Below, one piece after another: positions 35,357-43,334 of a stretch of DNA of 43,334 nucleotides. This DNA comes from an uncultured Bacillota bacterium (GTDB lineage Bacteria > Bacillota_I > Bacilli_A > Culicoidibacterales > ZOR0006), in NCBI GenBank assembly GCA_945956935.1, contig CAMFJD010000014.1, forward strand, positions 1-43,334. Reading direction: 5' to 3'. How positions within the stretch are numbered: position 1 is the stretch's first letter; each line of letters opens with the position of its first letter. The notes under the pieces are model-generated. The model was given only the letters and a program-made list of their open reading frames with translations. It searched no databases and had not been told where the DNA came from. The position numbers and the translations under genes were made by a program.

Positions 35357-35728
35357 TTATATATTGGTATGTTTTTGTTTATTTTCTTTTGAGCGGAATA
35401 TAACAATCTGCGTAATTAAATCAATTGGTAAAGGTTGATCCAATGGAAACTGAATTGAACCCTTCGCAAATGTATACCCTCTGGCAATAAGTTCATCTTG
35501 GACATAACTGACACCTGATGGACCAGGATACAACCCAATATGGTTTTTGAAAGCAGCAAAATGGATGAGATTACCAAATAAATAAAAAGTTGGCATCTGA
35601 TAACTTATTTTTTCAGTTGCTTCTGGAACTAATGTTTGAATGAGTGTTCGTAATTGAACGAGTTTAACTTGTGTTTGCTCATCTGTTTGTGAAATATATT
35701 CATCAATCGCTGAATTTATGGGCTTCAT
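35357..35728 (-). CDS. DUF1801 (YdhG-like) protein
   Basis: This 123-residue protein belongs to the DUF1801 family, small alpha/beta proteins that include the iron-chaperone-like Fra/YdhG. The hallmarks are IDEYISQ at the start, VPEATEKISYQMPTFYL and HIGLYPGPSGV. The C-terminal half carries FAKGSIQFPLDQPLP, the usual end of the domain. It lies one base after the gene before it and so is the last gene of a three-gene group starting at 37251. The molecular role is not known with certainty. Confidence 0.85.
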   Translation of the reverse strand: MKPINSAIDEYISQTDEQTQVKLVQLRTLIQTLVPEATEKISYQMPTFYLFGNLIHFAAFKNHIGLYPGPSGVSYVQDELIARGYTFAKGSIQFPLDQPLPIDLITQIVIFRSKENKQKHTNI

Positions 35729-35729
35729 T

Positions 35730-36224
35730 TTATATCATCCCTTCGTTTTTCACTGGAATAGTCTCAGCTAAGGACAATTCGGTCCCTAAAATAGAGCTAA
35801 TCTCAGGATAAAGTACATCGTTTATGTACTCAGCCATAAAATTATATGTAAAAAGAATTTGTTGTACATCTTGTATTGCTTTTGCAGGTTCATGATAACG
35901 AAAAATAATTTCATCACACTCATCTTCACTATCAATTGGTGATAAAATAGTTGAAAAAGCTGTTGCATCACTATTTAACACATTGAAAAATTCTAACATT
36001 GTCCAACGTGTTTCAGGCATCAATTTTTCACAAATGAGAACATATTCAATTGACACTATTTGTTCATTTATTAAAATAATCGTCTGTACGATACTATTTT
36101 CATCACAAGATAAAATTTGATCACATTCAAAAAAATCAGTTTGCTCAAACGAAGATTGTGAAAACATATCAATACTATTTCGATTTAAGTAATCATTCAA
36201 TTTATTTGCTAATAAAGTTATCAT
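35730..36224 (-). CDS. Hypothetical protein coupled to the LD-carboxypeptidase
   Basis: The product of 164 residues begins MITLLANKLNDYLNR. ATG 36224 has AAAGGAG 6 bases before it; longer readings to 36290 lack a site. The gene overlaps the end of the LD-carboxypeptidase gene by 23 bases. The protein is acidic, mixed alpha/beta, with SIVQTIILINEQIVSIEYVLICE and a helical C-terminus, and no signal peptide. I do not recognise the family. Co-translation suggests a link to the peptidase or a shared regulation. Confidence 0.6.
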   Translation of the reverse strand: MITLLANKLNDYLNRNSIDMFSQSSFEQTDFFECDQILSCDENSIVQTIILINEQIVSIEYVLICEKLMPETRWTMLEFFNVLNSDATAFSTILSPIDSEDECDEIIFRYHEPAKAIQDVQQILFTYNFMAEYINDVLYPEISSILGTELSLAETIPVKNEGMI

Positions 36225-37251
36225 AAGCATCTCCTTTTTCATTCGGATTATCATTTTCAGTAAGGATTGTAAGTGTAACGTTTGTGGCATCTAATTGTAC
36301 AGTTGCACCAATTGGTAATGTAATTATCGGATGTGTGTGTGCACAATCAAAATCAACAATGACGGGGAATGTAGGAATGCCTATGATTTCTAATAGAACA
36401 TCTGCTGTACAGCGACCACTTCCTTTGTCATCAAATTGTTCGTGTTTTCCAATAATAAGACCTGCAATACGTTCAAAAACACCTGAAAGATATAATAAAG
36501 TTAAACTCCGCTCAACAGTAGCTATATCTTTATATGAATCTTCTATAAATAAAATATCTCCTGTTTGAATATATGGAAAATATGGTGTACCATATATCCC
36601 TTGAAAAGTATTTAAATTCCCTCCGATTAGTCGACCCGAAACACGACCCGGTTGCAAACAACGGATTGTATTATGTCTCTCTATTTTGGCACGTGTCTGT
36701 TGCTCCCATTCAATTCGCTCTTCACTCCACATAACTGGAGATTCAATCTGATAGGGGAATTTCGCACTGATACCGACAACATTGAGAAAGTAGTGAAATG
36801 TTTGCTCAACAAATGGTGGAAACTCTCCAAACGAGGCGACAACGGTAGGGCCATAATAAGTTATAATTCCCGTTTTTTCATAAATACCTAGTAAAATTGC
36901 TGTAACATCTGAATAACCAATAATAATTTTAGGATGTTGTTTTAGTGCTTCATAGTCAATGTAAGGCAATAAAGCATTACTGTTCATTCCTCCAATTATG
37001 GCCATAATACATGTTACATTCGGATCACGAATCAGACTATTTAGTTCTTCAGCTCTTGCTTTGATCGAACCAGACCGATAAAAGTCTTGTTTTCCAACTA
37101 ATATACCTTCTTTAATTTTGAAGCCTTTTGCTCGCAAAAATGTGAGTGCCCGTTGATAACGTATTGGAGCTGTGGCACTTGCAGGTGAAGATGGTGAAAA
37201 AATTCCAATTGTATCTCCTTTTTTCAATTTAGGTGGAATCACAGTGATCAC
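36202..37251 (-). CDS. S66-family LD-carboxypeptidase / MccF-like peptidase
   Basis: The 349-residue protein has the serine-peptidase triad of family S66: Ser114 (IIGYSDVTA), Glu237 (LFIEDSY) and His305 (AHTHPIITLPIG). The N-terminal GDTIGIFSPSSP and IIGGMNSN are also typical. S66 enzymes trim the terminal D-amino acid of recycled wall peptides (LdcA) or cleave microcin C-type antibiotics (MccF). The length and the long insert with WSEERIEWEQQ favour the MccF-like branch common in Bacillota. There is no signal peptide, so it acts in the cytosol. It is first in a group of three genes. Confidence 0.9.
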   Translation of the reverse strand: MITVIPPKLKKGDTIGIFSPSSPASATAPIRYQRALTFLRAKGFKIKEGILVGKQDFYRSGSIKARAEELNSLIRDPNVTCIMAIIGGMNSNALLPYIDYEALKQHPKIIIGYSDVTAILLGIYEKTGIITYYGPTVVASFGEFPPFVEQTFHYFLNVVGISAKFPYQIESPVMWSEERIEWEQQTRAKIERHNTIRCLQPGRVSGRLIGGNLNTFQGIYGTPYFPYIQTGDILFIEDSYKDIATVERSLTLLYLSGVFERIAGLIIGKHEQFDDKGSGRCTADVLLEIIGIPTFPVIVDFDCAHTHPIITLPIGATVQLDATNVTLTILTENDNPNEKGDAYDNFISK

Positions 37252-37550
37252 ATCCCTTTTATCTTTGTATCGTTAATTATTAGTATACAAAAAATAAGCA
37301 TTAAATACTATGTTTCACATATATTTTAGTAGCAATATATCTTAATCAAGCCACCAAGTCAGTGATCAACAAGTACTTCTTGTATAATGATAGGGCTACT
37401 TTTGGCAATCATTCATTACATAATTGTGAAAGGGTGCAGCTTTATATCGACTCTGTTTTAAAATTACTGTATGATAGTACTTAGTTTTATAGAACAATAT
37501 TTTTAATATAATGAGTGTTGTATACTTTCAACCCAAATGGAGGATTTCAT
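37252..37550. other. Intergenic stretch between divergent genes
   Basis: About 300 bases, AT-rich. It must hold the promoters of the LD-carboxypeptidase group and the acetyltransferase. On the plus strand TATAAT at 37507-37512 lies 38 bases before the acetyltransferase start but with a poor -35. No hairpin or frame stands out. Confidence 0.4.
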
Positions 37551-38186
37551 ATGAAAATAATTATTCGTAACGAACAAAAAAAAGACTATCGTATTACTGA
37601 ACAGTTAACACGTGATGCATTTTGGAATAAATATGTACCTGGTGCGAGTGAACACTATCTTGTGCATACAATGAGAACACATCCTGACTATGTCAAAAAT
37701 CTTAGTTATGTTTTAGAAGTTGACGGTATAATTCGAGGCGCAATCTTCTACACTCATTCACACATTATTCAAGCAGATGGTACAAAACTACCAACAATTA
37801 CATTTGGTCCAGTATGTATTGATCCTAATTGGCAAAACCAAGGCCTTGGTCGTAAGTTAATCGAATTCTCGTTAGCAAAAGCAAACGTAGGTGGGTATGC
37901 TGCCGTTATGATTCTTGGTGATTGGAATTTTTATGAACACATTGGTTTTAAACGTGGGAAGTGTTATGGTGTTATGATGGGTGATGGACATTTTTATAAA
38001 GGTTTATTGCTTTATCCTTTGAACGAAAACACATGTGATTTATCAGGAGTAGCACATTTCTCAACAGTGTTTGAATATGATCCACAAGCAGTTGAGGATT
38101 TCGATGCTAATTTTACTCCAAAAGTAAAGCAACACCAACTCAGCCAAGATGAATTTGCACAACAATCGATTGAAAAAGATGAATAA
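37551..38186 (+). CDS. GNAT-family N-acetyltransferase (YhbS-like)
   Basis: The product of 211 residues matches the COG3153-type acetyltransferases: it begins IIIRNEQKKDYRITEQLTRDAFW and has LPTITFGPVCIDPNWQNQGLGRKLIEF with the acetyl-CoA motif Q-x-x-G-x-G. FYEHIGFKRGK closes the fold. ATG 37551 is preferred because GGAGG lies 7 bases before it. The C-terminal 60 residues are longer than the minimal domain and end in a charged tail. The substrate is unknown. It is a single gene. Confidence 0.85.
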   Translation: MKIIIRNEQKKDYRITEQLTRDAFWNKYVPGASEHYLVHTMRTHPDYVKNLSYVLEVDGIIRGAIFYTHSHIIQADGTKLPTITFGPVCIDPNWQNQGLGRKLIEFSLAKANVGGYAAVMILGDWNFYEHIGFKRGKCYGVMMGDGHFYKGLLLYPLNENTCDLSGVAHFSTVFEYDPQAVEDFDANFTPKVKQHQLSQDEFAQQSIEKDE

Positions 38187-38189
38187 AGA

Positions 38190-38262
38190 AAAACCTTACT
38201 TTTCTAAATTAACGAGTATCGGATAATATGATACCTAGTTAATATAAAGTAAGGTTTTTTAT
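38190..38262. terminator. Bidirectional terminator with long nested hairpin
   Basis: AAAAACCTTACTTT (38190-38203) pairs with AAAGTAAGGTTTTTT (38247-38261). The 43-base loop has further pairing (ATTAAC/GTTAAT and TATC/GATA). It serves the convergent acetyltransferase and HAAS-protein genes. Confidence 0.75.
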
Positions 38263-38276
38263 CATTCATTACACTA

Positions 38277-39239
38277 TTATTTTTGGTTATTATTGTTATT
38301 TTCAGGCATAGAAAGTACCTTATAAATACTTACACCAATTTCAACGAGCGTACTGACCACAATGATGACAATTAAAAAATCAATCAATGTCTGGATTGTA
38401 AATCGTGTATACATTTGCAGAGCTGATACTAGGCTCTCATCAAATAAGTTCGGTATAGTAATAAAAATTATTGCAAAAATAGCAGAACTTATTGCAAAAA
38501 GTGCATTGATTATTACTCGTTTGTATGTCCAAAAACCCCAGAATACTTTGCAAAATTCTTGAATCAAAGCTAATAACAAACTCATAATAGCTAACCATTG
38601 ATATATTTGAAAAACTTGATGATTAAATAATAAAAATATGAATGTATCTTGGAAATAAAATGTAAATAGTCCTTGCGAAATAAAAAAAGCAAAAAGAAGG
38701 AATACACTTAGAAATATGATGGAAAAAATAGCATCGCTACGTGAAATCTGATTTTTTGCTATTTTAAATCGTTGACTTTTAGGGACCGAAAGTATATCTA
38801 AATGGATATTATTAGACTCTAGTAATACAAAAACAAGTGTAATGATAACAAATGCTTGTATTAGCGTTTGCCAAAGCATACTCATGTATGTGCCAAAAAA
38901 TTGTATAAATGATACAGAACTTATTGCAAATAAAACTATATTTACAATTGTAATACTAATAATAATCGAAAAACCAGCAATTCGTAACGTTTGTATATAG
39001 TTGGGGAAATATGTTGGTCCAATTAATGAACGATTTGCTTTTAAGTACTGTTTCGCAACACGTTTTGGCTCACCAAAATTATTTAAAACTCGTTTTATTT
39101 CTTGTTCATTCTGATCAACTACTCCTTCCTTGTAAAGTTGCGTTTGAATATCTTTCCGAATTTTCATTTCAACTAATTCACGAGAATGAGTAGGAACATA
39201 TTGAACAACATCAATAATATATTGTTCGATTAATTTCAT
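38277..39239 (-). CDS. HAAS-domain membrane protein
   Basis: The product of 320 residues starts with an 80-residue helical domain (MKLIEQYIIDVVQYVP, VEMKIRKDIQTQLY, VLNNFGEPKRVAKQYL) of the HAAS type, found in membrane proteins usually paired with PadR regulators. About six membrane helices follow in residues 85-310. ATG 39239 is chosen because GGAGG lies 8 bases before it. No PadR gene is next to it, which is unusual. The role is probably membrane signalling or envelope stress, by family only. Confidence 0.7.
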   Translation of the reverse strand: MKLIEQYIIDVVQYVPTHSRELVEMKIRKDIQTQLYKEGVVDQNEQEIKRVLNNFGEPKRVAKQYLKANRSLIGPTYFPNYIQTLRIAGFSIIISITIVNIVLFAISSVSFIQFFGTYMSMLWQTLIQAFVIITLVFVLLESNNIHLDILSVPKSQRFKIAKNQISRSDAIFSIIFLSVFLLFAFFISQGLFTFYFQDTFIFLLFNHQVFQIYQWLAIMSLLLALIQEFCKVFWGFWTYKRVIINALFAISSAIFAIIFITIPNLFDESLVSALQMYTRFTIQTLIDFLIVIIVVSTLVEIGVSIYKVLSMPENNNNNQK

Positions 39240-39372
39240 AACACATACCTCCATTTACCCCTATTTTCTTTAAATTTGTCAACAGTATACAACGCTTACA
39301 TACAAATGTAAATAAAAAATACTCCGCAAAAAAATCTATACGATGACTGAAAAACATCGTATAGATTCTAAT

Positions 39373-41424
39373 TTAGTGTGTATCTGTTTTGTTATTGTCG
39401 AGATATGGTCGTTTATTTTTCGTTACTAACAAAGAAGCAATAACAGCTACACCCCCTATTAATAAAGATAATTCGAATACTTCAAATCCAGTTTTTAATA
39501 ATGTCACTTCCTTTTCTTTAAGAGGTGTCATGCTATTATTCGTTTTAGTTGTTTGAGTTTCTTCACTCTCAACAATAAGTATTGATTCATCTGAAACACT
39601 ATTAGTATTTTCAGTCGGATTGTTACGTCTATCAACATTAACAATTAATGTAGCTGTCGACGAACTTCCATTTAGCCCTGTAACACGGTATGTAACTGCA
39701 TAGCGACCAGGAACAGCAGTGTTCACTGTATTTTCAATTATTTCAATATCTGTTAAAGGATCGGATACCGTAATCCACATACTTGCATCAAATCTATCTC
39801 CAACCTTAAGTGAAATTTCTTTTTGAATGAAGGTAAGTGTTGGAATAGTTTGAATAGAAATAAGTTCTTGTCGAACGGTAATAGTTCGAGTTACTTCAAC
39901 AAGATTTCCTACCGAATCAGTAACTGAATATGTCAATACGTACACGCCCGATTTCATCGTATCTACCGTTCCACTAACGACAATATTTTTCGTTATATCA
40001 CCATCTTCGGCATCATGTGCGTGTACATGTGCTAATGGATCAAATATTTCACCAACTTTGATGACACTATCTGTTATACCTGTAAAAGTGGGCAAGTCAT
40101 CAACATTAACAATTAATGTAGCTGTCGACGAACTTCCATTTAGCCCTGTAACACGGTATGTAACTGCATAGCGACCAGGAACAGCAGTGTTCACTGTATT
40201 TTCAATTATTTCAATATCTGTTAAAGGATCGGATACCGTAATCCACATACTTGCATCAAATCTATCTCCAACCTTAAGTGAAATTTCTTTTTGAATGAAG
40301 GTAAGTGTTGGAATAGTTTGAATAGAAATAAGTTCTTGTCGAACGGTAATAGTTCGAGTTACTTCAACAAGATTTCCTACCGAATCAGTAACTGAATATG
40401 TCAATACGTACACGCCCGATTTCATCGTATCTACCGTTCCACTAACGACAATATTTTTCGTTATATCACCATCTTCGGCATCATGTGCGTGTACATGTGC
40501 TAATGGATCAAACATTTCACCAACTTTGATGACACTATCTGTTATACCTGTAAACGTTGGCGATTGGCTGAAACGAATTGGTTGAATAATTTGACCTGAA
40601 TACATGGCAGTTTCACCTGTCTGTAATTGGATGAATTGTTTGATTTCAGGATAGTTTGCGATCCCTTGTTCTCCATAAAACGAAAATGAATCGGAAATCA
40701 GTTGTTGATCCGAGTTATTTGAGAAACTGATAATTGGATTTTGAATCATGAGTTCTGTTGTACTTAGAGCAATATCACGCTGTGGTAGAATAAGTCGTTG
40801 ATTAGATATCATCACTTCTTCTAATGTTGGATGTGATTCAAAGGCACGCAAATCAGCAATATTATTTTCGTTAACATATATACGTCTTAGACGTGGAACC
40901 GATGCGATTGCATCCACAGTAGCAATTGTATTTTTATTTGCACTAAAGACATCGAGCCTTCTCAGGGAAGCAATAGGCGATACATCGCTAATATTATTTT
41001 CATCAACATTCAGGAAAGCAATTTGCAAATGTGTAAGTGGTGATAAATCTGACACGTTATTATCACTGATATCTAGATATAGTAAATTTGATAAATATTG
41101 TAATGGTGATAAGTCACTCACCTTGTTATGTTCAAGCGAAATAATCGCAACATTTTCTAAATATTCTGCTCCTGTCAGATCGTGAATATCAAGATTTTGC
41201 AACGATAGTGATGTAATTGTTGCAAGCTGATTTCGTGTAAGCTCAGAAGTTATTGGTTGATTGAGTTGTTCATTTAAAGCCCCTTTAAAGTTTTTATCTG
41301 GAATATGAACAGGTTGCTGTTCAATCATTGTAGAATTTATAATTGATTCATTCGCCACTATATGTAGTGGAATATTTACTAGCAATGCTGTACTTAATAA
41401 AATAACCCCCAGTTTTTTATTCAA
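39373..41424 (-). CDS. Internalin-like LRR surface protein with duplicated Ig-like units and LLKTG anchor signal
   Basis: This 683-residue protein starts at TTG 41424 with AAAAAGGGGGT upstream. It has a signal peptide (ends near HIVA), then about seven 22-residue leucine-rich repeats of internalin type (NKVSDLSPLQYLSNLLYLDI, NNVSDLSPLTHL) at about 60-210. Two near-identical 156-residue units follow, each with a DUF5011/HYR-like half (AEDGDITKNIVVSGTVD) and a second Ig-like half (YAVTYRVTGLNGSS). The end has LLKTG, a hydrophobic helix (LSLLIGGVAVIASLLV) and a basic tail KNKRP, the layout of a sortase signal with Pro replaced by Leu. It is probably displayed on the wall as an adhesin. The tail after the helix is longer than usual. 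Confidence 0.85.
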   Translation of the reverse strand: MNKKLGVILLSTALLVNIPLHIVANESIINSTMIEQQPVHIPDKNFKGALNEQLNQPITSELTRNQLATITSLSLQNLDIHDLTGAEYLENVAIISLEHNKVSDLSPLQYLSNLLYLDISDNNVSDLSPLTHLQIAFLNVDENNISDVSPIASLRRLDVFSANKNTIATVDAIASVPRLRRIYVNENNIADLRAFESHPTLEEVMISNQRLILPQRDIALSTTELMIQNPIISFSNNSDQQLISDSFSFYGEQGIANYPEIKQFIQLQTGETAMYSGQIIQPIRFSQSPTFTGITDSVIKVGEMFDPLAHVHAHDAEDGDITKNIVVSGTVDTMKSGVYVLTYSVTDSVGNLVEVTRTITVRQELISIQTIPTLTFIQKEISLKVGDRFDASMWITVSDPLTDIEIIENTVNTAVPGRYAVTYRVTGLNGSSSTATLIVNVDDLPTFTGITDSVIKVGEIFDPLAHVHAHDAEDGDITKNIVVSGTVDTMKSGVYVLTYSVTDSVGNLVEVTRTITVRQELISIQTIPTLTFIQKEISLKVGDRFDASMWITVSDPLTDIEIIENTVNTAVPGRYAVTYRVTGLNGSSSTATLIVNVDRRNNPTENTNSVSDESILIVESEETQTTKTNNSMTPLKEKEVTLLKTGFEVFELSLLIGGVAVIASLLVTKNKRPYLDNNKTDTH
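39630..40554 (-). repeat. Two near-identical 457-bp direct repeats, period 468 bp
   Basis: Bases 39630-40086 and 40098-40554 match almost perfectly; the only difference I see is T versus C in the codon giving GEI or GEM. They encode the two Ig-like units of the LRR surface protein, so the copy number may change by recombination without breaking the frame (468 is a multiple of 3). Confidence 0.9.
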
Positions 41425-41607
41425 ATTATTATACCCCCTTTTTGATTAGGTCTGTAAAAATTTAGTAAAGATACGTTTCATATATTCCCTAAAATCTTAC
41501 AGCCTATCCAAAGGATAATGAATTTTATTGAAATTATCAAATAAAATACTTTGAAATTCATTTCCTAATTCATGTATAATATATGACCAATTAAATCTAT
41601 ATCTAAT

Positions 41608-41670
41608 CAAAAAGGTTAGTCAACAAACCTACTCCATTTAACAATGAAGAGTTATATTAACTAACCAACA
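41608..41670 (-). terminator. Possible terminator of the GGDEF-EAL gene
   Basis: GGTTAGT (41614-41620) and ACTAACC (41660-41666) form a 7-bp stem over a 39-base loop; on the minus strand TTTTTG follows. The long loop makes it weak. Confidence 0.4.
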
Positions 41671-41687
41671 TACATCTGTATTATTTG

Positions 41688-43193
41688 CTACGTTTGAATA
41701 TACTCATTTATAAGACATGTAAATTCATGTACTTGCATTGGTTTACTAAAATAATATCCTTGAGCGTGGAGACATTGCAAGTTACGTAATAAATTTATTT
41801 GTTCTTGCGTTTCGACACCCTCTGCAATCACTTGAACATCTATACTCTTTGCAAGTGCAATAATTCCTTGGACAATTTTTGTATTGAATTCTGTTTGATC
41901 AAGCTCGCAAATTAACTCTCTGGCAATTTTCAAGCGATGAACTGGTAAATGTTTCAAATAACTAATTGATGAGTAACCAGTACCAAAATCATCAATTGCA
42001 ATCGAGAAACCTAGTTGAGCTAATTCATGTAAAATTGCGAGCACATCTTTTTCTTGATTAATACGTACTGTTTCTGTTAATTCAAATTCAATCCATTCTG
42101 GATAAATGCCGTACAAACTAATTAATTGATGGATACGAGGTAAGAAATTAACATTGCGTAACTGTTTAGGTGATAAGTTAATCGCCATTACTATTGGTAT
42201 TTCTCGTTTATGATTCCAGTATGAAATCTGTGAAAAAGCTTTTTCAATTACCCAATCGCCAAGTTCATAAATATATCCAATCTCTTCTGTAAGCGGAATA
42301 AAATTGGCTGGTAAAATGATTCCTAATGTTGGATGATTCCAACGTATTAGCGCTTCACACCCTGTTACGTTTCCTGAATTTAAATCTATTTGTGGGTGAT
42401 AATATAATTCAAATTGCTCGTTAAAGTTTACAAGTTTTATGTCATGTTCGAGTATGAGTTGTTGATTATGACCTGAATCATAGTATCGCCAACAGTTTTT
42501 ACCAGCAGATTTAGCACGATATAACGCAATATCAGCAAATTTAGCAGCTTCCTGATACGTTTTTGCTTGTTTTGGTACATGTGTTATACCGATACTAAAT
42601 GTACTTAATATTTCAGTTGTATGTAGCGTAAAAACTTGCTGAAATGAAGCAACTAACTGTTCAAGATAAGTATCTATGTGGCAATCATCTGGCCAAACAA
42701 TGATAAATTCATCTCCACCTTGGCGTGCAAAAAAAGTACCTTTAGGCAATAATGTAGTGATGCGCTGTGTCACTGCTATTAACAGTTGATCTCCCACATC
42801 ATGACCAAACCAATCATTCACAGCTTTAAAGCGATCTAAGTCAAGATAAGAAAAATAAAATGCTGTTTGATTCGTAATCAATTGCTCGCAGTATGACTCT
42901 AAATACCGACTATTTGCTAAATGTGTTAATGAATCATAATTCGAAATGTATTCAAGTTGTTTGTTTTGTAAAACTAATTGTTTTGTCCGTTGTTCAACCA
43001 GTTGTTCCAAGTGTGAATTTACCTCTTCATACTGTGCTAAAATTCGAACTTTTTCATCAAATACAAACATAAATCGTGTCATAAAGAAATACAAACTCAA
43101 TAATAAAGCTATAAAAAGTATTGCAACAAAATCGAAATGCAACAAAGCGGCAACAAGAATACCGATAAAGAAAATACACCGGCTACGTTTCAT
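41688..43193 (-). CDS. GGDEF-EAL cyclic di-GMP enzyme
   Basis: The product of 501 residues has a membrane hairpin (FFIGILVAALLHFDFVAILFIALLLSLYFF) and a coiled-coil linker. A GGDEF domain follows (LDLDRFKAVNDWFGHDVGD, RQGGDEFIIV), then an EAL domain (GCEALIRW, ELTETV, IDDFGTGYSS, VIAEGVET). Both active-site motifs are intact, so it could make and break cyclic di-GMP; one activity usually dominates. ATG 43193 is chosen because AGGAG lies 5 bases before it; the frame runs on to 43322, but those 43 residues have no ribosome binding site. It may regulate the neighbouring adhesin by way of c-di-GMP, but no riboswitch for it is visible upstream of that gene. Confidence 0.9.
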   Translation of the reverse strand: MKRSRCIFFIGILVAALLHFDFVAILFIALLLSLYFFMTRFMFVFDEKVRILAQYEEVNSHLEQLVEQRTKQLVLQNKQLEYISNYDSLTHLANSRYLESYCEQLITNQTAFYFSYLDLDRFKAVNDWFGHDVGDQLLIAVTQRITTLLPKGTFFARQGGDEFIIVWPDDCHIDTYLEQLVASFQQVFTLHTTEILSTFSIGITHVPKQAKTYQEAAKFADIALYRAKSAGKNCWRYYDSGHNQQLILEHDIKLVNFNEQFELYYHPQIDLNSGNVTGCEALIRWNHPTLGIILPANFIPLTEEIGYIYELGDWVIEKAFSQISYWNHKREIPIVMAINLSPKQLRNVNFLPRIHQLISLYGIYPEWIEFELTETVRINQEKDVLAILHELAQLGFSIAIDDFGTGYSSISYLKHLPVHRLKIARELICELDQTEFNTKIVQGIIALAKSIDVQVIAEGVETQEQINLLRNLQCLHAQGYYFSKPMQVHEFTCLINEYIQT

Positions 43194-43334
43194 TTGTTCT
43201 CCTAAAGTTGTTGCTTCAAGTGATTGGGTTGTCAAAACGTCATATGAATCGAATTTATATGTATAACATAAAATAATAAAACCTAAATTGGAATAACAAA
43301 TTGCACTATTTTCCAATACCATTTATTTGATTGA

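Noticed and set aside
41425-41612. Possible c-di-GMP riboswitch before the LRR surface-protein gene
   Set aside because: The neighbouring GGDEF-EAL gene suggested it, but none of the conserved c-di-GMP-I aptamer segments is present in this leader.

Overview
The window is AT-rich, and its genes have strong AGGAGG-type ribosome binding sites with occasional GTG and TTG starts. It carries surface proteins with Gram-positive signal peptides, an internalin-like leucine-rich repeat protein with a sorting-signal-like tail, and YrvL-, HdeD-, HAAS- and SteT-like membrane proteins. Together these suggest a low-GC Gram-positive bacterium (Bacillota). No rRNA, tRNA or ribosomal protein gene is present, so the order cannot be fixed.

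Left part (1-8500) is an accessory, defence-island-like region. The edge holds the reverse-strand end of a type I restriction specificity (hsdS) frame with no start. A promoter then leads into a tight operon: a Hanks-type protein kinase, a small helical protein, a membrane-anchored KAP-family P-loop NTPase and a GIY-YIG/DUF4357 protein. The KAP gene overlaps both neighbours by 4 bases. A zinc-ribbon protein follows. This gene set is the best candidate for an undescribed (perhaps anti-phage) system. Beyond it lies decayed material: a gene tail with an internal stop, a YrvL-like gene split at a run of nine G, and a superfamily-1 helicase cut off after its Walker A region.

Middle part (8515-18900) holds a 1,884-residue secreted protein (transglutaminase-like domain plus six tandem units of a helical spacer and a sugar/mucin-binding-like module). 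It also holds an 877-residue protein that combines an RNA polymerase alpha-CTD-like motif with a sigma region 4-like helix-turn-helix, and an orphan membrane-anchored solute-binding protein with a small overlapping membrane protein.

Right part (19300-43334) is mostly single genes or pairs on the minus strand, many closed by clear hairpin terminators. They include an SH3-like protein, a small P-loop kinase, an unrecognised translationally coupled pair (20547-23008), a nicotinamidase-like hydrolase and a GGDEF protein with a Cys-bearing sensor. Further genes encode a membrane-anchored nuclease, an aldo/keto reductase, an LRV-repeat protein, a GH31 glucosidase and an LD-carboxypeptidase. An internalin-like protein with a near-identical 457-bp internal duplication and a GGDEF-EAL protein end the window. 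Plus-strand genes here are an APC amino acid transporter, a two-helix membrane peptide and an acetyltransferase. The mix of surface adhesins, c-di-GMP proteins and a glucosidase fits a host- or surface-associated lifestyle, but that is inference.
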